DNA from: Bacteroidia bacterium | GTDB lineage: Bacteria > Bacteroidota > Bacteroidia > Flavobacteriales > Flavobacteriaceae | Assembly: GCA_030425285.1 (NCBI GenBank) | Contig: JAUIAY010000005.1 | Location: forward strand, 1-64,000 | Reading direction: 5' to 3' | DNA: 64,000 bases | Part shown: piece by piece, positions 51,016 to 60,987 of the stretch | How positions within the stretch are numbered: position 1 is the stretch's first letter | Layout: each line of letters opens with the position of its first letter | The notes under the pieces: model-generated | Seen by the model: only the letters and a program-made list of their open reading frames with translations | What the model was told of the DNA's origin: nothing | Database searches by the model: none | Program-made: the position numbers and the translations under genes

Positions 51016-51762
51016 CTACCCACTAACACCCAACACCTCAACCCCAAAAGCACCACCACCAGGTAACAAATACCCCTTACCATTCACATCCTGATAAAAC
51101 CCAACACGAGCAACTGCAAACACGTCACCACTACCGGAAGGCAAACCAGAAACCGTTACAGAAAAAGTATCACCATTAAAGTCACGTTCAATGACCAAAG
51201 GTGTTTCAATAACCTGTGTATAAGTATAGGTCTCAAAATCAAACCGCACAACACCCACAAGTAGTTCCATATAAGTCGCTTCAGCAGGAAATCCTGCATG
51301 TCTAACATCAAACCCCGAAACATGAAAAGTCAAGGTATCCCAATCAAAACCATATTGGCAGGGCAATAAACTAGACCGCTTGGGCGTAAATACAAAGTCC
51401 CCAAGCAGCTGCTTCCCACGTTCCGTAGCCATACCAATGGCAACCGCTCGCTTTCCACGTACCGAAACAGAATCACAATCCTTAATCTTTAAAAACAACT
51501 GCATCAACCTACTATGCAATGTGCCATCTTTATACCCAATCAAAAAAGGGCGTATCGCTTGCTTAAAAACCTTATTCACTTGAGAGCAGCCTGCAAACTC
51601 ACTATTACTTTCCCTTACACGTACCATATTAGCACCTGTTTTAATTGCCTTTCTAGTAAAACCTCCTCCAGCTACACGTGCCGTAGGAACACCTTTTCTG
51701 TAGTAAAAATTAATACCTCCCAGAGTACCTTCAAAAAATATAACTCCTCGTTGTTTTGCCAT
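51016..51762 (-). CDS. Bacteroidota-specific protein of unknown function (MAKQRG... type)
   Basis: 248 residues. The start MAKQRGVIFFEGTLGGINFYYRKG and then NMVRVRESNSEFAGCSQ recalls a Bacteroidota protein group I know only as hypothetical, typified by 'MARQKGIIKLEGTIG...FY' and 'RTRENxxEF'. The C-terminal half looks like a beta-sandwich (DWDTLTFHVSGFDVRH; VTVSGLPSGSGDVFAVARVGF). No signal peptide. The DNA is visibly richer in G+C than its neighbours and the plus strand here is G-poor, C-rich, so strand composition is skewed. It is isolated, with the repeat-filled gap downstream and short TATACCGACT-type repeats upstream (51838-51873). Confidence 0.8.
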   Translation of the reverse strand: MAKQRGVIFFEGTLGGINFYYRKGVPTARVAGGGFTRKAIKTGANMVRVRESNSEFAGCSQVNKVFKQAIRPFLIGYKDGTLHSRLMQLFLKIKDCDSVSVRGKRAVAIGMATERGKQLLGDFVFTPKRSSLLPCQYGFDWDTLTFHVSGFDVRHAGFPAEATYMELLVGVVRFDFETYTYTQVIETPLVIERDFNGDTFSVTVSGLPSGSGDVFAVARVGFYQDVNGKGYLLPGGGAFGVEVLGVSG

Positions 51763-51892
51763 AATATCAATATTAATCCAACTCTTAAAAGGGTTAATTT
51801 AATGAAAAACAAACATATAAGTCAAATTTAAGCCATATTTATACCAACTATATGCCGACTTTATACCGACTTAAATTTAGGTTAACTCCATA

Positions 51893-51922
51893 AAAAATCC
51901 CGAGCAAACACTCGGGATTTTT
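51893..51922. terminator. terminator after icmF
   Basis: AAAAATCCCGAG / CTCGGGATTTTT 12-bp stem with a CAAACA loop; T-rich on both strands, 24 bp beyond the icmF stop. Confidence 0.92.
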
Positions 51923-51945
51923 ATATCTTAAGGTGTAAAAACACA

Positions 51946-54900
51946 CTACATATTACGTCTATACTGTCCGCCTACTTCAAATAAAGCTTCAGTAATTTGC
52001 CCTAAAGAACACACTTTACAAACATCCATTAAGGCTTCAAAAATGTTTTCGTTATTAATCGCTTTATGCTGAAGCGCTTTTAGCAATTCCTTGGTATCAT
52101 TACTCTTATGTAAATTCTCAAGAGTTTGTATTTGGTATTGCTTCTCCTCTTCTGTAGCTCTTATTACTTCAGCAGGTTGTACCGTTGGCGATCCTTTACT
52201 ACTCAAAAAGGTGTTTACTCCAATAATTGGAAAATCACCATTGTGCTTTAAAGTTTCATAATACAAGCTTTCCTCCTGAATTTTACTACGTTGGTACATG
52301 GTTTCCATAGCACCAAGTACACCACCACGTTCTGTAATCCTATCAAACTCTAGTAATACCGCTTCTTCAACCAAATCGGTAAGTTCTTCTATAATAAACG
52401 ACCCTTGTATTGGGTTTTCGTTTTTAGCAAGTCCTAACTCCTTATTAATAATCAACTGAATAGCCATTGCTCTACGCACACTCTCTTCGGTTGGCGTAGT
52501 AATTGCTTCGTCATAAGCATTAGTATGCAACGAGTTACAGTTATCATAAATAGCATATAATGCTTGAAGTGTCGTACGAATATCGTTAAAGTCAATTTCT
52601 TGGGCATGCAAACTACGACCCGAAGTTTGTATATGGTATTTCAACATCTGCGCTCTTGGGTTGGCACCATACTTATTCTTTAAGGCTTTTGCCCATATTT
52701 TACGTGCCACACGACCAATAACAGCATATTCAGGATCGATACCGTTAGAGAAAAAGAACGATAAGTTTGGACCAAACTTATTAATATCCATACCGCGACT
52801 TAAGTAATATTCTACATAAGTGAAACCGTTAGATAATGTCAATGCCAATTGCGTAATAGGGTTGGCTCCTGCTTCTGCAATATGATATCCAGAAATAGAC
52901 ACCGAATAGAAGTTACGCACATTATTTTCAATAAAATACTCTTGTACGTCTCCCATTAAACGCAGTGCAAATTCCGTAGAGAAAATACACGTATTTTGCG
53001 CTTGATCTTCTTTTAAAATATCAGCTTGTACAGTACCACGAACTTGTGCAATGGTACGTGTTTTTATATCATTGTAAACATCCTGTGGCAATACTTGATC
53101 ACCAGTAACGCCTAATAAAAACAAGCCTAAACCATCATTTCCTTCTGGTAGCTCACCATTATATTTAGGACGCTCTACACCTTTTTCCTTGTATATTTTG
53201 GCAATCTTTGCTTCAACCTCTTTTTCTAGACCGTTTTCTTTGATGTAAAGCTCACATTGTTGGTCTATGGCAGCATTCATAAAGAACCCTAACAACATTG
53301 GCGCAGGACCATTAATAGTCATACTTACCGAAGTCATCACATCTGCTAGGTTAAAACCAGAATAGAGTTTTTTAGCATCGTCTAAACAGCAAATAGATAC
53401 ACCTGCGTTTCCTATTTTACCATAAATATCAGGACGTAAGTCTGGATCGTTACCATAAAGCGTAACACTATCAAAAGCTGTTGATAGTCGTTTTGCTGGC
53501 ATACCTTGACTCACATAATGAAATCGTTTGTTGGTACGCTCTGGACCACCTTCTCCTGCAAACATACGCGCAGGATCTTCTCCTGTTCGTTTAAAAGGAT
53601 ACAATCCTGATGTATATGGAAATTCTCCAGGTACATTCTCTTGAAGTGTCCATCGTAAAATATCGCCCCAAGCTTGATACTTTGGTAAAGCGACTTTTGG
53701 AATTTGTGTATGTGATAAAGACTCGGTATGCGTGTCTATTTTAATTTCTTTGTCTCTTACTTTAAATGTGTAAACAGGGTTTTTGTATTTGTTGACCTTT
53801 TCATTCCAACCTATTACAACTTCCCAGTTGTAAGGATCTAAATTTAGTTTTACTCTATCAAACTCTGCAATTAAAAGCTTTATAAAATCATCATTGTCAG
53901 TCTGAGCTTGTTTCAGAATCTCATCTTGGTCAATTCCATTTTTATCAAGAAAAGACTTCTCGACTGCGCTCGAAGTGACATTAGCAACAGAGCAAATAGT
54001 CTTATAAATACCATATAGTTTTTGAGCTACCTCAACTTGCTCGTTAGCTGTTTTATCATACGCACGATTGTTTTCTGCTATCTCTGATAAATAACGTGTT
54101 CTGTTTGGTGGAATTACAAAGATTTTCTCACTCATTTCTTTTGAAATTTCAAAAGTAGAATTCAGGTCAGCATCAGTTTTTTCAACGACCTTATCCATTA
54201 TCGCTTTGTAAAGCGTGTTCATTCCTGGATCGTTAAACTGCGAAGCAATCGTTCCAAAAACAGGTAAATCATCTTGATTGGTATCCCACAATTGGTGGTT
54301 ACGCATGTACTGTTTTTTCACATCGCGAAGCGCATCCAATGCACCACGCTTATCAAATTTGTTAATCGCTACCAAGTCAGCAAAGTCTAACATATCAATT
54401 TTTTCCAGCTGTGTTGCTGCTCCAAATTCTGGCGTCATCACATACAAGGACACATCGCTATGCTCTAAAATTTCGGTATCACTTTGCCCAATACCTGACG
54501 TTTCTAAAATAATGATATCGTAGTGCGCTGCTTTTAATACTTCAACAGCTTCGTTTACATATTTTGACAAGGCTAAATTAGATTGACGCGTTGCCAAACT
54601 ACGCATGTATACACGTGGTGAATTAATAGCATTCATACGAATTCTATCTCCTAAAAGCGCACCACCTGTTTTACGTTTTGATGGGTCAACCGAAACAATA
54701 CCAATAGTTTTTTCTGGAAAGTCAATTAAAAAACGACGCACCAACTCATCTACCAAACTAGATTTTCCGGCGCCACCAGTTCCTGTAATTCCTAATACAG
54801 GCGTTTTAGACGTTTTGTTTTTCTCATGAATTTCATCTAAAGCTTCTTTAGCAACTTCTGGGAAGTTTTCAGCAGACGAAATAACACGTGCAATAGCTTT

Positions 54901-55389
54901 TGGGTTTTTCTCTTCTAAAGTCGCTACTTCACCATTAAGTTGGTCTCCAATAGCAAAATCTGATTGCTGTACCAAATCGTTAATCATCCCTTGAAGTCCC
55001 ATTTCACGACCATCATCAGGCGAATAGATTCTAGCAATACCGTAATCCATTAACTCTTTAATTTCTGAAGGAAGGATTACTCCTCCTCCACCTCCAAAGA
55101 TTTTAATATGTCCTGCTCCTCGTTCTTTGAGCAAGTCATACATATACTTAAAGTATTCATTGTGACCACCTTGGTAAGAGGTCAAGCAAATAGCATTAGC
55201 ATCTTCTTGAATAGCAGTATTTACAACTTCTTCAACACTTCTGTCATGTCCAAGATGAATAACCTCAACACCTGTAGATTGGATAATACGACGCATGATG
55301 TTTATAGAAGCATCATGTCCATCAAATAATGAGGCTGCGGTTACAATTCTAACTTTATATTTTGGCTTATAGGGTGCTACTTGTTTCAT
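51946..55389 (-). CDS. icmF: IcmF: fused acyl-CoA (isobutyryl-CoA) mutase with G-protein chaperone
   Basis: 1147 residues, three parts. An N-terminal B12-binding domain with DGHDAS (23-28; His25 replaces the lower cobalt ligand). A MeaB-like GTPase with Walker A GTGGAGKS at 203-210 and NKFDKRG. A C-terminal mutase barrel with the substrate segment [21 protein letters not shown] and [18 protein letters not shown]. This order is that of IcmF, which rearranges isobutyryl-CoA/n-butyryl-CoA using adenosylcobalamin while the GTPase guards the cofactor. Separate methylmalonyl-CoA mutase lacks the inner GTPase. In the linker, residues ~470-479 ([10 protein letters not shown]) are encoded by what looks like an inserted repeat element. 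A TAATTTTG box lies 29 bp before the ATG. Confidence 0.96.
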   Translation of the reverse strand: MKQVAPYKPKYKVRIVTAASLFDGHDASINIMRRIIQSTGVEVIHLGHDRSVEEVVNTAIQEDANAICLTSYQGGHNEYFKYMYDLLKERGAGHIKIFGGGGGVILPSEIKELMDYGIARIYSPDDGREMGLQGMINDLVQQSDFAIGDQLNGEVATLEEKNPKAIARVISSAENFPEVAKEALDEIHEKNKTSKTPVLGITGTGGAGKSSLVDELVRRFLIDFPEKTIGIVSVDPSKRKTGGALLGDRIRMNAINSPRVYMRSLATRQSNLALSKYVNEAVEVLKAAHYDIIILETSGIGQSDTEILEHSDVSLYVMTPEFGAATQLEKIDMLDFADLVAINKFDKRGALDALRDVKKQYMRNHQLWDTNQDDLPVFGTIASQFNDPGMNTLYKAIMDKVVEKTDADLNSTFEISKEMSEKIFVIPPNRTRYLSEIAENNRAYDKTANEQVEVAQKLYGIYKTICSVANVTSSAVEKSFLDKNGIDQDEILKQAQTDNDDFIKLLIAEFDRVKLNLDPYNWEVVIGWNEKVNKYKNPVYTFKVRDKEIKIDTHTESLSHTQIPKVALPKYQAWGDILRWTLQENVPGEFPYTSGLYPFKRTGEDPARMFAGEGGPERTNKRFHYVSQGMPAKRLSTAFDSVTLYGNDPDLRPDIYGKIGNAGVSICCLDDAKKLYSGFNLADVMTSVSMTINGPAPMLLGFFMNAAIDQQCELYIKENGLEKEVEAKIAKIYKEKGVERPKYNGELPEGNDGLGLFLLGVTGDQVLPQDVYNDIKTRTIAQVRGTVQADILKEDQAQNTCIFSTEFALRLMGDVQEYFIENNVRNFYSVSISGYHIAEAGANPITQLALTLSNGFTYVEYYLSRGMDINKFGPNLSFFFSNGIDPEYAVIGRVARKIWAKALKNKYGANPRAQMLKYHIQTSGRSLHAQEIDFNDIRTTLQALYAIYDNCNSLHTNAYDEAITTPTEESVRRAMAIQLIINKELGLAKNENPIQGSFIIEELTDLVEEAVLLEFDRITERGGVLGAMETMYQRSKIQEESLYYETLKHNGDFPIIGVNTFLSSKGSPTVQPAEVIRATEEEKQYQIQTLENLHKSNDTKELLKALQHKAINNENIFEALMDVCKVCSLGQITEALFEVGGQYRRNM
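53954..53982 (-). repeat. palindromic-type dispersed repeat embedded in icmF
   Basis: On the plus strand GACTTCTCGACTGCGCTCGA followed by AGTGACATT. From memory this matches the TTCTCGACTGCGCTCGAAaTGACA element found between genes in many Flavobacteriaceae, and it shares CACTTCGAG and TCTCGAAG words with the gap at 50054-51015 (for example CACTTCGAGTGAT near 50432). Here it is in frame in the GTPase-mutase linker. Confidence 0.6.
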
Positions 55390-55472
55390 GAACTATGAAT
55401 CTGATTTTTTAGTGCGGCAAAATTACGAAATATTCAAAAAAATAATCTGGTTTTTGATAATTATCTAACAGT

Positions 55473-56429
55473 TTAAAGCTCAAAAAGACTGCCTTCTTTT
55501 GGAAAACGGAACCCTAAATTTTGAAGGCTATCCATCAAAGGATGAGAATCTTTAATAGCAGGATTGGTATGATTAAAATGTATAAAATGAATCTTGTTTT
55601 TAGTTTCCACAGATTCATTTTCAAATAAAGTAGTTGTTTCAGTAGTAAATGGATGCGGAATTTTACTCATATCTCGTTCAAGTTCACCATCAGCAAAGAA
55701 AGAAGCATCTAAAAAAGCATAATCTACTTGCTTAACTTCATCAATAATATTACGATTCCAAACATTCCACTTATCAATGTCTGGTATAAACAAAGCCGAT
55801 TTGTTTTTTCCCTCAATTTTATAACCAACAGTTTCAGAATATTCATCACGATGTGGTACTAAAAAAGGTGTAACCTTTAAGTTAGAGTTCAAAATTATTG
55901 TTGAGTCGTTTTGTAAGGTTCTAATGTCAATATTATCCAAAACTACCAGTTGGCTCCAAGGACCATTATTTTCAAGATAGGATTTCATTCTAGGCATTGT
56001 GTAAACTGGAATATTCTTTCCTCCAATAGCTTCCTTTCCAAAATACATCAAACCTGTATAATGCCCAATATGAGCATGAGTTAAAAAAACACCGTCTATA
56101 ATTTTATCATTATCTAAATGATTTGTCTTTAAAATGTGTATTTGTTCAGTAATATCAGGTGTTGCATCAAAGAGCCACTTGCTTCTTTTGTCTAAATCCA
56201 CCAACCCCAAACAAGACACCAATTTTCTTTTTTCAAGGCCATTATAAAATGACTCACAACATGTTTTCTCACAACCTATTTGCGGATAACCAGCATCCTG
56301 TGCTATTCCCAATATGGTAATATATTGCTTTGAAGTTTCATCAGATTCCACATGAGTGTTTGTTGTTTTTTCGTCACAGCCAATTAAAAAAGCAAAGACA
56401 ATTAGGCATAATAATTGAATAGGTTTCAT
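55473..56429 (-). CDS. PqqB-like metallo-beta-lactamase-fold lipoprotein
   Basis: 318 residues. Lipoprotein signal MKPIQLLCLIVFAFLIGC. The core is an MBL fold in the PqqB style: ILGIAQDAGYPQIGC with CEKTCC, metal motif LTHAHIGHYTGLMYFGKEA (HxHxxH with Gly in place of Asp), PHRDEYSETVGYKIEG, and IHFIHFNHTNP near the end. PqqB acts in pyrroloquinoline quinone synthesis, but no other pqq gene is nearby and a secreted lipoprotein is unlikely to do that job, so this is an extracytoplasmic relative of unknown substrate. Confidence 0.88.
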   Translation of the reverse strand: MKPIQLLCLIVFAFLIGCDEKTTNTHVESDETSKQYITILGIAQDAGYPQIGCEKTCCESFYNGLEKRKLVSCLGLVDLDKRSKWLFDATPDITEQIHILKTNHLDNDKIIDGVFLTHAHIGHYTGLMYFGKEAIGGKNIPVYTMPRMKSYLENNGPWSQLVVLDNIDIRTLQNDSTIILNSNLKVTPFLVPHRDEYSETVGYKIEGKNKSALFIPDIDKWNVWNRNIIDEVKQVDYAFLDASFFADGELERDMSKIPHPFTTETTTLFENESVETKNKIHFIHFNHTNPAIKDSHPLMDSLQNLGFRFPKEGSLFEL

Positions 56430-56448
56430 GAGAATACTTTTATCTTTG
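56415..56448 (+). promoter_or_regulatory. promoter of the DUF4197 gene
   Basis: TTG (56415-56417), a 23-bp spacer and TATCTTTG (56441-56448), 22 bp before the ATG. It overlaps the start of the divergent PqqB-like gene. Confidence 0.6.
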
Positions 56449-56470
56449 TAAAGATAATAAACCCAATACT

Positions 56471-57178
56471 ATGATACGTAAACTGTTAGCCTTTGTTCTT
56501 GTTTTAAATGTAACCGCCTGTGCCGAATTACAAGAAGTCGTCAACCAGTTGCCGGAAAATACAACCGGAATAAGTAATGCCGATATTGCTTCGGGTCTAC
56601 GTGAAGCTCTAGATCAAGGTATAGACAAACAAGTAAGTAAGCTTACCCAAAAAGATGGCTATTTTAGAAATGAACTAGTCAAGATTTTGCTTCCTGAAGA
56701 ACTACAAAAAGTTGATAAAGGATTACGTGATATTGGGTTGGGGAATTTAGCCGATGAAGGCTTAAAAGTTTTAAACAGAGCTGCTGAAGATGCTGTTGGT
56801 GAAGCCACACCTATTTTTGTAGATGCCGTAAAAGGCATCACTTTTAATGACGCCAAAAACATTTTGCTGGGTGATAATAGGGCTGCCACTACTTATTTAG
56901 AAAGCAGGACACAAACAAGTCTTTACAATAAATTTCATCCTGTAATCAATAACTCCTTCAGTAAAGTTGGAGCGGACGCTATTTGGGAAAATTTAATTAA
57001 TAAGTACAATGCTATTCCTTTCACAGCAGATGTCAATCCCGACCTAACAGATTACGTTACAGGTGAAGCTCTAAAAGGAGTTTATAAAATGATAGCCGTT
57101 GAAGAACAAGAAATACGCACTAAAGTATCGTCAAGAACAACTGATTTATTACGGAAAGTTTTTGCGCTGCAAGATTAG
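56471..57178 (+). CDS. DUF4197 lipoprotein-like protein
   Basis: 235 residues. MIRKLLAFVLVLNVTACAEL is a lipoprotein signal. The DUF4197 body is recognisable: ISNADIASGLREALDQGIDKQVSKL, KDGYFRNELVKILLPEEL, GITFNDAKNILLGDNRAATTYLESRTQTSL, and near the end TDYVTGEALKGVYKMIAVEEQEIR. Helical envelope protein; no known activity. Convergent with the next gene with a 3-bp gap. Confidence 0.92.
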   Translation: MIRKLLAFVLVLNVTACAELQEVVNQLPENTTGISNADIASGLREALDQGIDKQVSKLTQKDGYFRNELVKILLPEELQKVDKGLRDIGLGNLADEGLKVLNRAAEDAVGEATPIFVDAVKGITFNDAKNILLGDNRAATTYLESRTQTSLYNKFHPVINNSFSKVGADAIWENLINKYNAIPFTADVNPDLTDYVTGEALKGVYKMIAVEEQEIRTKVSSRTTDLLRKVFALQD

Positions 57179-57181
57179 ACT

Positions 57182-57688
57182 TTAATTCGCTTTCTTACGA
57201 TATAGACCATCAAAAGCAACGGTAATATCATTACCATTGGTAATGGTCTCCCAATATTGGTGAACCGACCCATCTTTATTTAAAGTCCAAGTAACTCTAT
57301 GATAAATAGTATCCCCTTTTTTGTTGGTTTCATCGTCGGTTCGCAATATCATCTTATTGTCCTCACGATTGCCTTTAAGATGTAAGCTGCCTCCTAAATT
57401 ATCTACCCAAATTTGTTCCCATTGTTTGGTTTTGTAATTGTAAAAATTATTGCTCGTTCCTGTAACCTTACCATTGGCACTTTTCCAGTTCTCCTGCAGT
57501 AAGCAGTTACCCTGACTTTTTGCTATGGTATTGGTTCCAGCTTGAGACCCATCGGGATTGGTAACAGTCCATTCGCCAACCCAAAAGTCAAATTCCGAAT
57601 ATTTTTCACTACAACAATTACAAGGATTTGTTTGGGAGTTTGCAGAAAAAAACAAGAAAAAAAATAAAACTGGTAATATTAGCCTCAT
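57182..57688 (-). CDS. secreted DUF1579-like (lipocalin-like) protein
   Basis: 168 residues with a signal peptide (MRLILPVLFFFLFFSANSQ) and then NPCNCCSEKYSEFDFWVGEW, the DFWxGEW entry of lipocalin-like DUF1579 domains, followed by antiparallel strands including GNCLLQENWKSANG, QIWVDNLGGSLHLKG and the end VAFDGLYRKK. The N-terminal CNCC cluster is unusual and could bind a metal or form disulfides. Ligand unknown. Confidence 0.8.
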   Translation of the reverse strand: MRLILPVLFFFLFFSANSQTNPCNCCSEKYSEFDFWVGEWTVTNPDGSQAGTNTIAKSQGNCLLQENWKSANGKVTGTSNNFYNYKTKQWEQIWVDNLGGSLHLKGNREDNKMILRTDDETNKKGDTIYHRVTWTLNKDGSVHQYWETITNGNDITVAFDGLYRKKAN

Positions 57689-57845
57689 GATTGTTATTGG
57701 TTTAAAAACTAAATTTATTAAATGATTCTTAATAAATTACTAATATTAACATAACATTAGTTTTCAATTAAAGTACCAAATTTGCAGTGTTCTCATTAAA
57801 GTATTTACTTCCAAATAATCAGGACGAGTAAGAGTTAGTTAGTTG

Positions 57846-57877
57846 AAAAAATCGGCACTTTTAAAGGCCGATTTTTT
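57846..57877 (+). terminator. orphan terminator in the 57689-57951 gap
   Basis: AAAAAATCGGC / GCCGATTTTTT 11-bp stem with a 10-base loop, then T and G. No plus-strand gene ends nearby; the transcript it closes is unknown and could be a ~100-nt small RNA or a leader of the gene at 57952. Confidence 0.75.
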
Positions 57878-57951
57878 TTGTTATTTTTTTTCATTTTTAA
57901 TTTGTTGAATTCCAATATTTTAAATATATTTAATTCTCTATATGGACTTCA

Positions 57952-58149
57952 ATGAAAAGTTTGTCAGAAATAACCAGCCAACGTAAAAAACTGCTACAGC
58001 GTTACAAGCAATTGATTGAGAATGCTTATAATTTAAGACAAACCGATTCGGCCGAAAGCGATATTTCAGAATACCAAGCCATTAAATTATTGGATGAATT
58101 AAATCGCTTAAATTACCTTGATAGAGATTCTGTTCAACCCTCTCTCTAG
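57952..58149 (+). CDS. 65-aa helical small protein
   Basis: MKSLSEITSQRKKLLQRYKQLIENAYNLRQTDSAESDISEYQAIKLLDELNRLNYL reads as a two-helix hairpin, close in style to the small Bacteroidota DUF6435/Lacal_2735-type proteins (K.KL...Y..L..EA..L...(R/D)S..SD...A...). That assignment is tentative. It lies 75 bp after an orphan terminator. Confidence 0.65.
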   Translation: MKSLSEITSQRKKLLQRYKQLIENAYNLRQTDSAESDISEYQAIKLLDELNRLNYLDRDSVQPSL

Positions 58150-58158
58150 TTTTTAGTC

Positions 58159-58944
58159 TTAAATTTGTTGATGTAGTTTTTTGAAGTATTCAAAAGATTG
58201 CAACAATCTGCTACCATACCATGAAAACATTTCACCATCTACAATTACAATTTTTGCTTTAGGAAAATAAGGTTGTATTTGCTCAAAATGGGCTTCTTTA
58301 AAAGGATAAGGCTCGCTGGACAAAAACACATAATCTACATCTGAATATTCTTTATCAAAAGATATTTCTGGGTATCGAGATTGTTCCTGAAAACAGTTTG
58401 TAAACCTGTTGATCTTCAACATGTAGTTGATAAAAGTATCGCTTCCAACGACCATCCAAGGTTCTTTCCAAATAAAATAAGCAACATTACGCTCTTGAGT
58501 AGAACTTACGAAATTATCAAAATCCAATTGTTTAGTCTTAATTTCTGCAATCAAGTTATTTGCTTTCTGACGAATATCAAACAACTCCCCATACATCGCT
58601 ATCAACTCCAAACAATCTTCAATGGAATTGATATCACTAACATGCACAGGTGCTACATCTGTTAAAGTGCTTACAATTTCTTTGGTGTTCTCTTCTTTAT
58701 TACAAAGTATAATGTCTGGCTGCAACCTTTCAATTTTTTCAACATGAATCTGTTTAGTGCCGCCTACAATAGTTTTGTCTTTAAAAAGGTTTTTTGGATG
58801 TACGCAGAATTTTGTAATGCCTACAATAGCGTCCTCCAAACCTAAATGACAAAGCAATTCCGTTTGGCTAGGCACTAAAGACACGATGCGTTTGGGAGTA
58901 CTTTTTAATTGAATTTTTCTATGAAGCTGATCTTTGACTAGCAT
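58159..58944 (-). CDS. helical-backbone metal receptor (BtuF/TroA-like) without signal peptide
   Basis: 261 residues with the ABC-binding-protein fold of BtuF/FecB: RIVSLVPSQTELLCHLGLEDAIVGITKFC, VEKIERLQPDIILCNKEEN, VAYFIWKEPWMVVGSDTFINYML, VDYVFLSSEPYPFK and VIVDGEMFSWYGSRLLQSFEYF. Relatives bind cobalamin or haem/siderophores in the periplasm, but this sequence starts MLVKDQLHRKIQL with no signal peptide or lipobox, so it is probably cytosolic. No permease is adjacent. It starts 7 bp after pyrF. Confidence 0.88.
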   Translation of the reverse strand: MLVKDQLHRKIQLKSTPKRIVSLVPSQTELLCHLGLEDAIVGITKFCVHPKNLFKDKTIVGGTKQIHVEKIERLQPDIILCNKEENTKEIVSTLTDVAPVHVSDINSIEDCLELIAMYGELFDIRQKANNLIAEIKTKQLDFDNFVSSTQERNVAYFIWKEPWMVVGSDTFINYMLKINRFTNCFQEQSRYPEISFDKEYSDVDYVFLSSEPYPFKEAHFEQIQPYFPKAKIVIVDGEMFSWYGSRLLQSFEYFKKLHQQI

Positions 58945-58951
58945 CTTGAAA

Positions 58952-59764
58952 CTACTTTAGAATAGCTTCCATTTCTTGCTGCAATTCTTTTGCTTTTAGA
59001 GCGGCAGCTTGAGCAAAATCTTGTTGATTAGAAGCATAAATAATGCCTCGAGAAGAATTAATCAATAATCCAACAGTATCATTCATTCCATATTTACAAA
59101 CATCCTGTAAATTACCCCCTTGAGCACCCACTCCTGGAACCAACAAAAAGCTATCGGGAATTATTTGTCTGATATCTGCCAAATATTCAGCTTTGGTAGC
59201 TCCTACAACATACATTAAGTTATGGGAATTTTTCCAAGCCTTTGAAGTTTCCAAAACCTGCTTATACAATTCTCTGTTATCAATTGTTTTTGTTTGAAAA
59301 TCAAACGCTCCTTGATTGGATGTTAAGGCTAGTAAAATGGTCTGTTTGTCTTCAAACTCCAAAAAGGGTTCTACAGAATCTTTGCCCATATAAGGTGCCA
59401 CCGTCACACTATCAAAGCCTAAATCCTCAAAAAAGGCTTTGGCATACATACTACTAGTGTTTCCAATATCGCCACGTTTGGCATCGGCTATTGTAAAAAT
59501 TTCAGGATGATTGGTATTTAAATAGTCTATGGTTTTTTCCAAAGCCTTCCAGCCTTTGATTCCATAAGCTTCATAAAAAGCTGTATTGGGTTTATAAGCA
59601 ACACACAACTGATGCGTAGCATCTATTATAGCTTTATTAAAAGCGAAAATAGGATCTTCCTCATTAAGTAAATGTTGTGGAATCTTATTTAAATCTACAT
59701 CTAATCCTATACACAGAAAGGATTTCTTTTTTTGTATTTGCTCGGTTAGTTGTTGTGTTGTCAT
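58952..59764 (-). CDS. pyrF: orotidine-5'-phosphate decarboxylase (subfamily 2)
   Basis: Last step of UMP synthesis. 270 residues. Type 2 PyrF features: [15 protein letters not shown] at the start, the catalytic Lys/Asp array in [36 protein letters not shown] and [15 protein letters not shown]. Lies between prfA (33-bp gap holding a terminator) and the metal receptor gene. Confidence 0.95.
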   Translation of the reverse strand: MTTQQLTEQIQKKKSFLCIGLDVDLNKIPQHLLNEEDPIFAFNKAIIDATHQLCVAYKPNTAFYEAYGIKGWKALEKTIDYLNTNHPEIFTIADAKRGDIGNTSSMYAKAFFEDLGFDSVTVAPYMGKDSVEPFLEFEDKQTILLALTSNQGAFDFQTKTIDNRELYKQVLETSKAWKNSHNLMYVVGATKAEYLADIRQIIPDSFLLVPGVGAQGGNLQDVCKYGMNDTVGLLINSSRGIIYASNQQDFAQAAALKAKELQQEMEAILK

Positions 59765-59776
59765 GCTATAAAAAAA

Positions 59777-59793
59777 GCCTCAAAAAGAGGCCT
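59777..59793 (-). terminator. terminator after prfA
   Basis: GCCTC / GAGGC with a 5-base loop and T7 on the minus strand, between the prfA stop and the pyrF start. Short stem, so partial read-through into pyrF is likely. Confidence 0.65.
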
Positions 59794-59797
59794 TGAA

Positions 59798-60874
59798 TTA
59801 AATATGTTCGTCACTAGCCTTTAACTTTTCAGTGTTTTCAGCAAGCATCAATTCGTCTATTATTTTTTGAAGGTCACCATTTACAATATTTTGCAAATCA
59901 TAGAGTGTTAAACCAATTCGGTGATCGGTTACACGGCCTTGTGGATAGTTATAGGTTCTAATTTTGGCACTTCTATCTCCCGAAGAAACCATACTACCAC
60001 GTTTAGCAGCATCTTCCTCTTGCTTTTTAGCCAACTCCAAATCATACAATCTGGAACGTAAAACCTTAAAAGCTTTTTCCTTGTTTTTATGTTGTGATTT
60101 CTGGTCTTGACACTGGGCCACCAATCCTGTTGGGATATGGGTTAAACGTACCGCTGAATACGTAGTGTTAACCGATTGACCTCCTGGTCCTGATGAACAG
60201 AAATAATCTATACGCACATCTTTAGGATCGATTTCGATATCAAACTCCTCTGCTTCCGGAAATACCATACATGTTGCGGCACTCGTATGAACGCGACCTT
60301 GTGTTTCTGTCTGTGGAACACGTTGTACACGATGCACTCCAGCTTCAAATTTCAACGTTCCGTACACATCTTCTCCTGTTACCTCAAACTGGATTTCCTT
60401 AAAGCCACCATTGGTCCCTTCACTAAAATCCACTGTATCAACCTTCCATCCCTTATTTTCACAATACTTGGAATACATTCTGAATAAATCTCCCGCAAAA
60501 ATACTCGCTTCGTCACCGCCTGTTCCAGCACGTAATTCCACAACGGCATTTTTAGAATCTTCCGGGTCTTTAGGTATCAACAAGAATCGAATTTCTTCTT
60601 CAAGTTTTGGAATACCTTCTTTAGCCTCTTCATACTGCATTTTGGCCATTTCAACCATTTCAGCATCACTACCATCGGCTAAAATTTCTTCAGCTTCTTT
60701 TAAATTATTGGTCAACTCAACATAAGCATCACGCTTATCCATCAAGACCCGTAAGTCCTTATATTCTTTATTTAATTCTACATAACGTTTTTGATCGGAG
60801 ATGATATCCGGCTGGATAATCAAATCACTCACCTCATCAAAACGCTGTTTTATTATTTGAAGTTTTTCTAACAT
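59798..60874 (-). CDS. prfA: peptide chain release factor 1
   Basis: RF1 reads UAA/UAG and releases the peptide. 358 residues; the GGQ hydrolysis loop is intact in [21 protein letters not shown], preceded by [15 protein letters not shown]. The frame ends with [16 protein letters not shown] full-length RF1 with no frameshift. A TATTTTTG box (60896-60903) may be its -7 element. Confidence 0.97.
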   Translation of the reverse strand: MLEKLQIIKQRFDEVSDLIIQPDIISDQKRYVELNKEYKDLRVLMDKRDAYVELTNNLKEAEEILADGSDAEMVEMAKMQYEEAKEGIPKLEEEIRFLLIPKDPEDSKNAVVELRAGTGGDEASIFAGDLFRMYSKYCENKGWKVDTVDFSEGTNGGFKEIQFEVTGEDVYGTLKFEAGVHRVQRVPQTETQGRVHTSAATCMVFPEAEEFDIEIDPKDVRIDYFCSSGPGGQSVNTTYSAVRLTHIPTGLVAQCQDQKSQHKNKEKAFKVLRSRLYDLELAKKQEEDAAKRGSMVSSGDRSAKIRTYNYPQGRVTDHRIGLTLYDLQNIVNGDLQKIIDELMLAENTEKLKASDEHI

Positions 60875-60987
60875 CTACTTTCTTAAATTGTGTGGCAAAA
60901 ATACGATAATTTATGAATTCATTGTCTTTTTATAGGCTATCAAAAAAATAGAAAAATAATCAGCCTTTTTTTTCGTTTTTATTAAAC

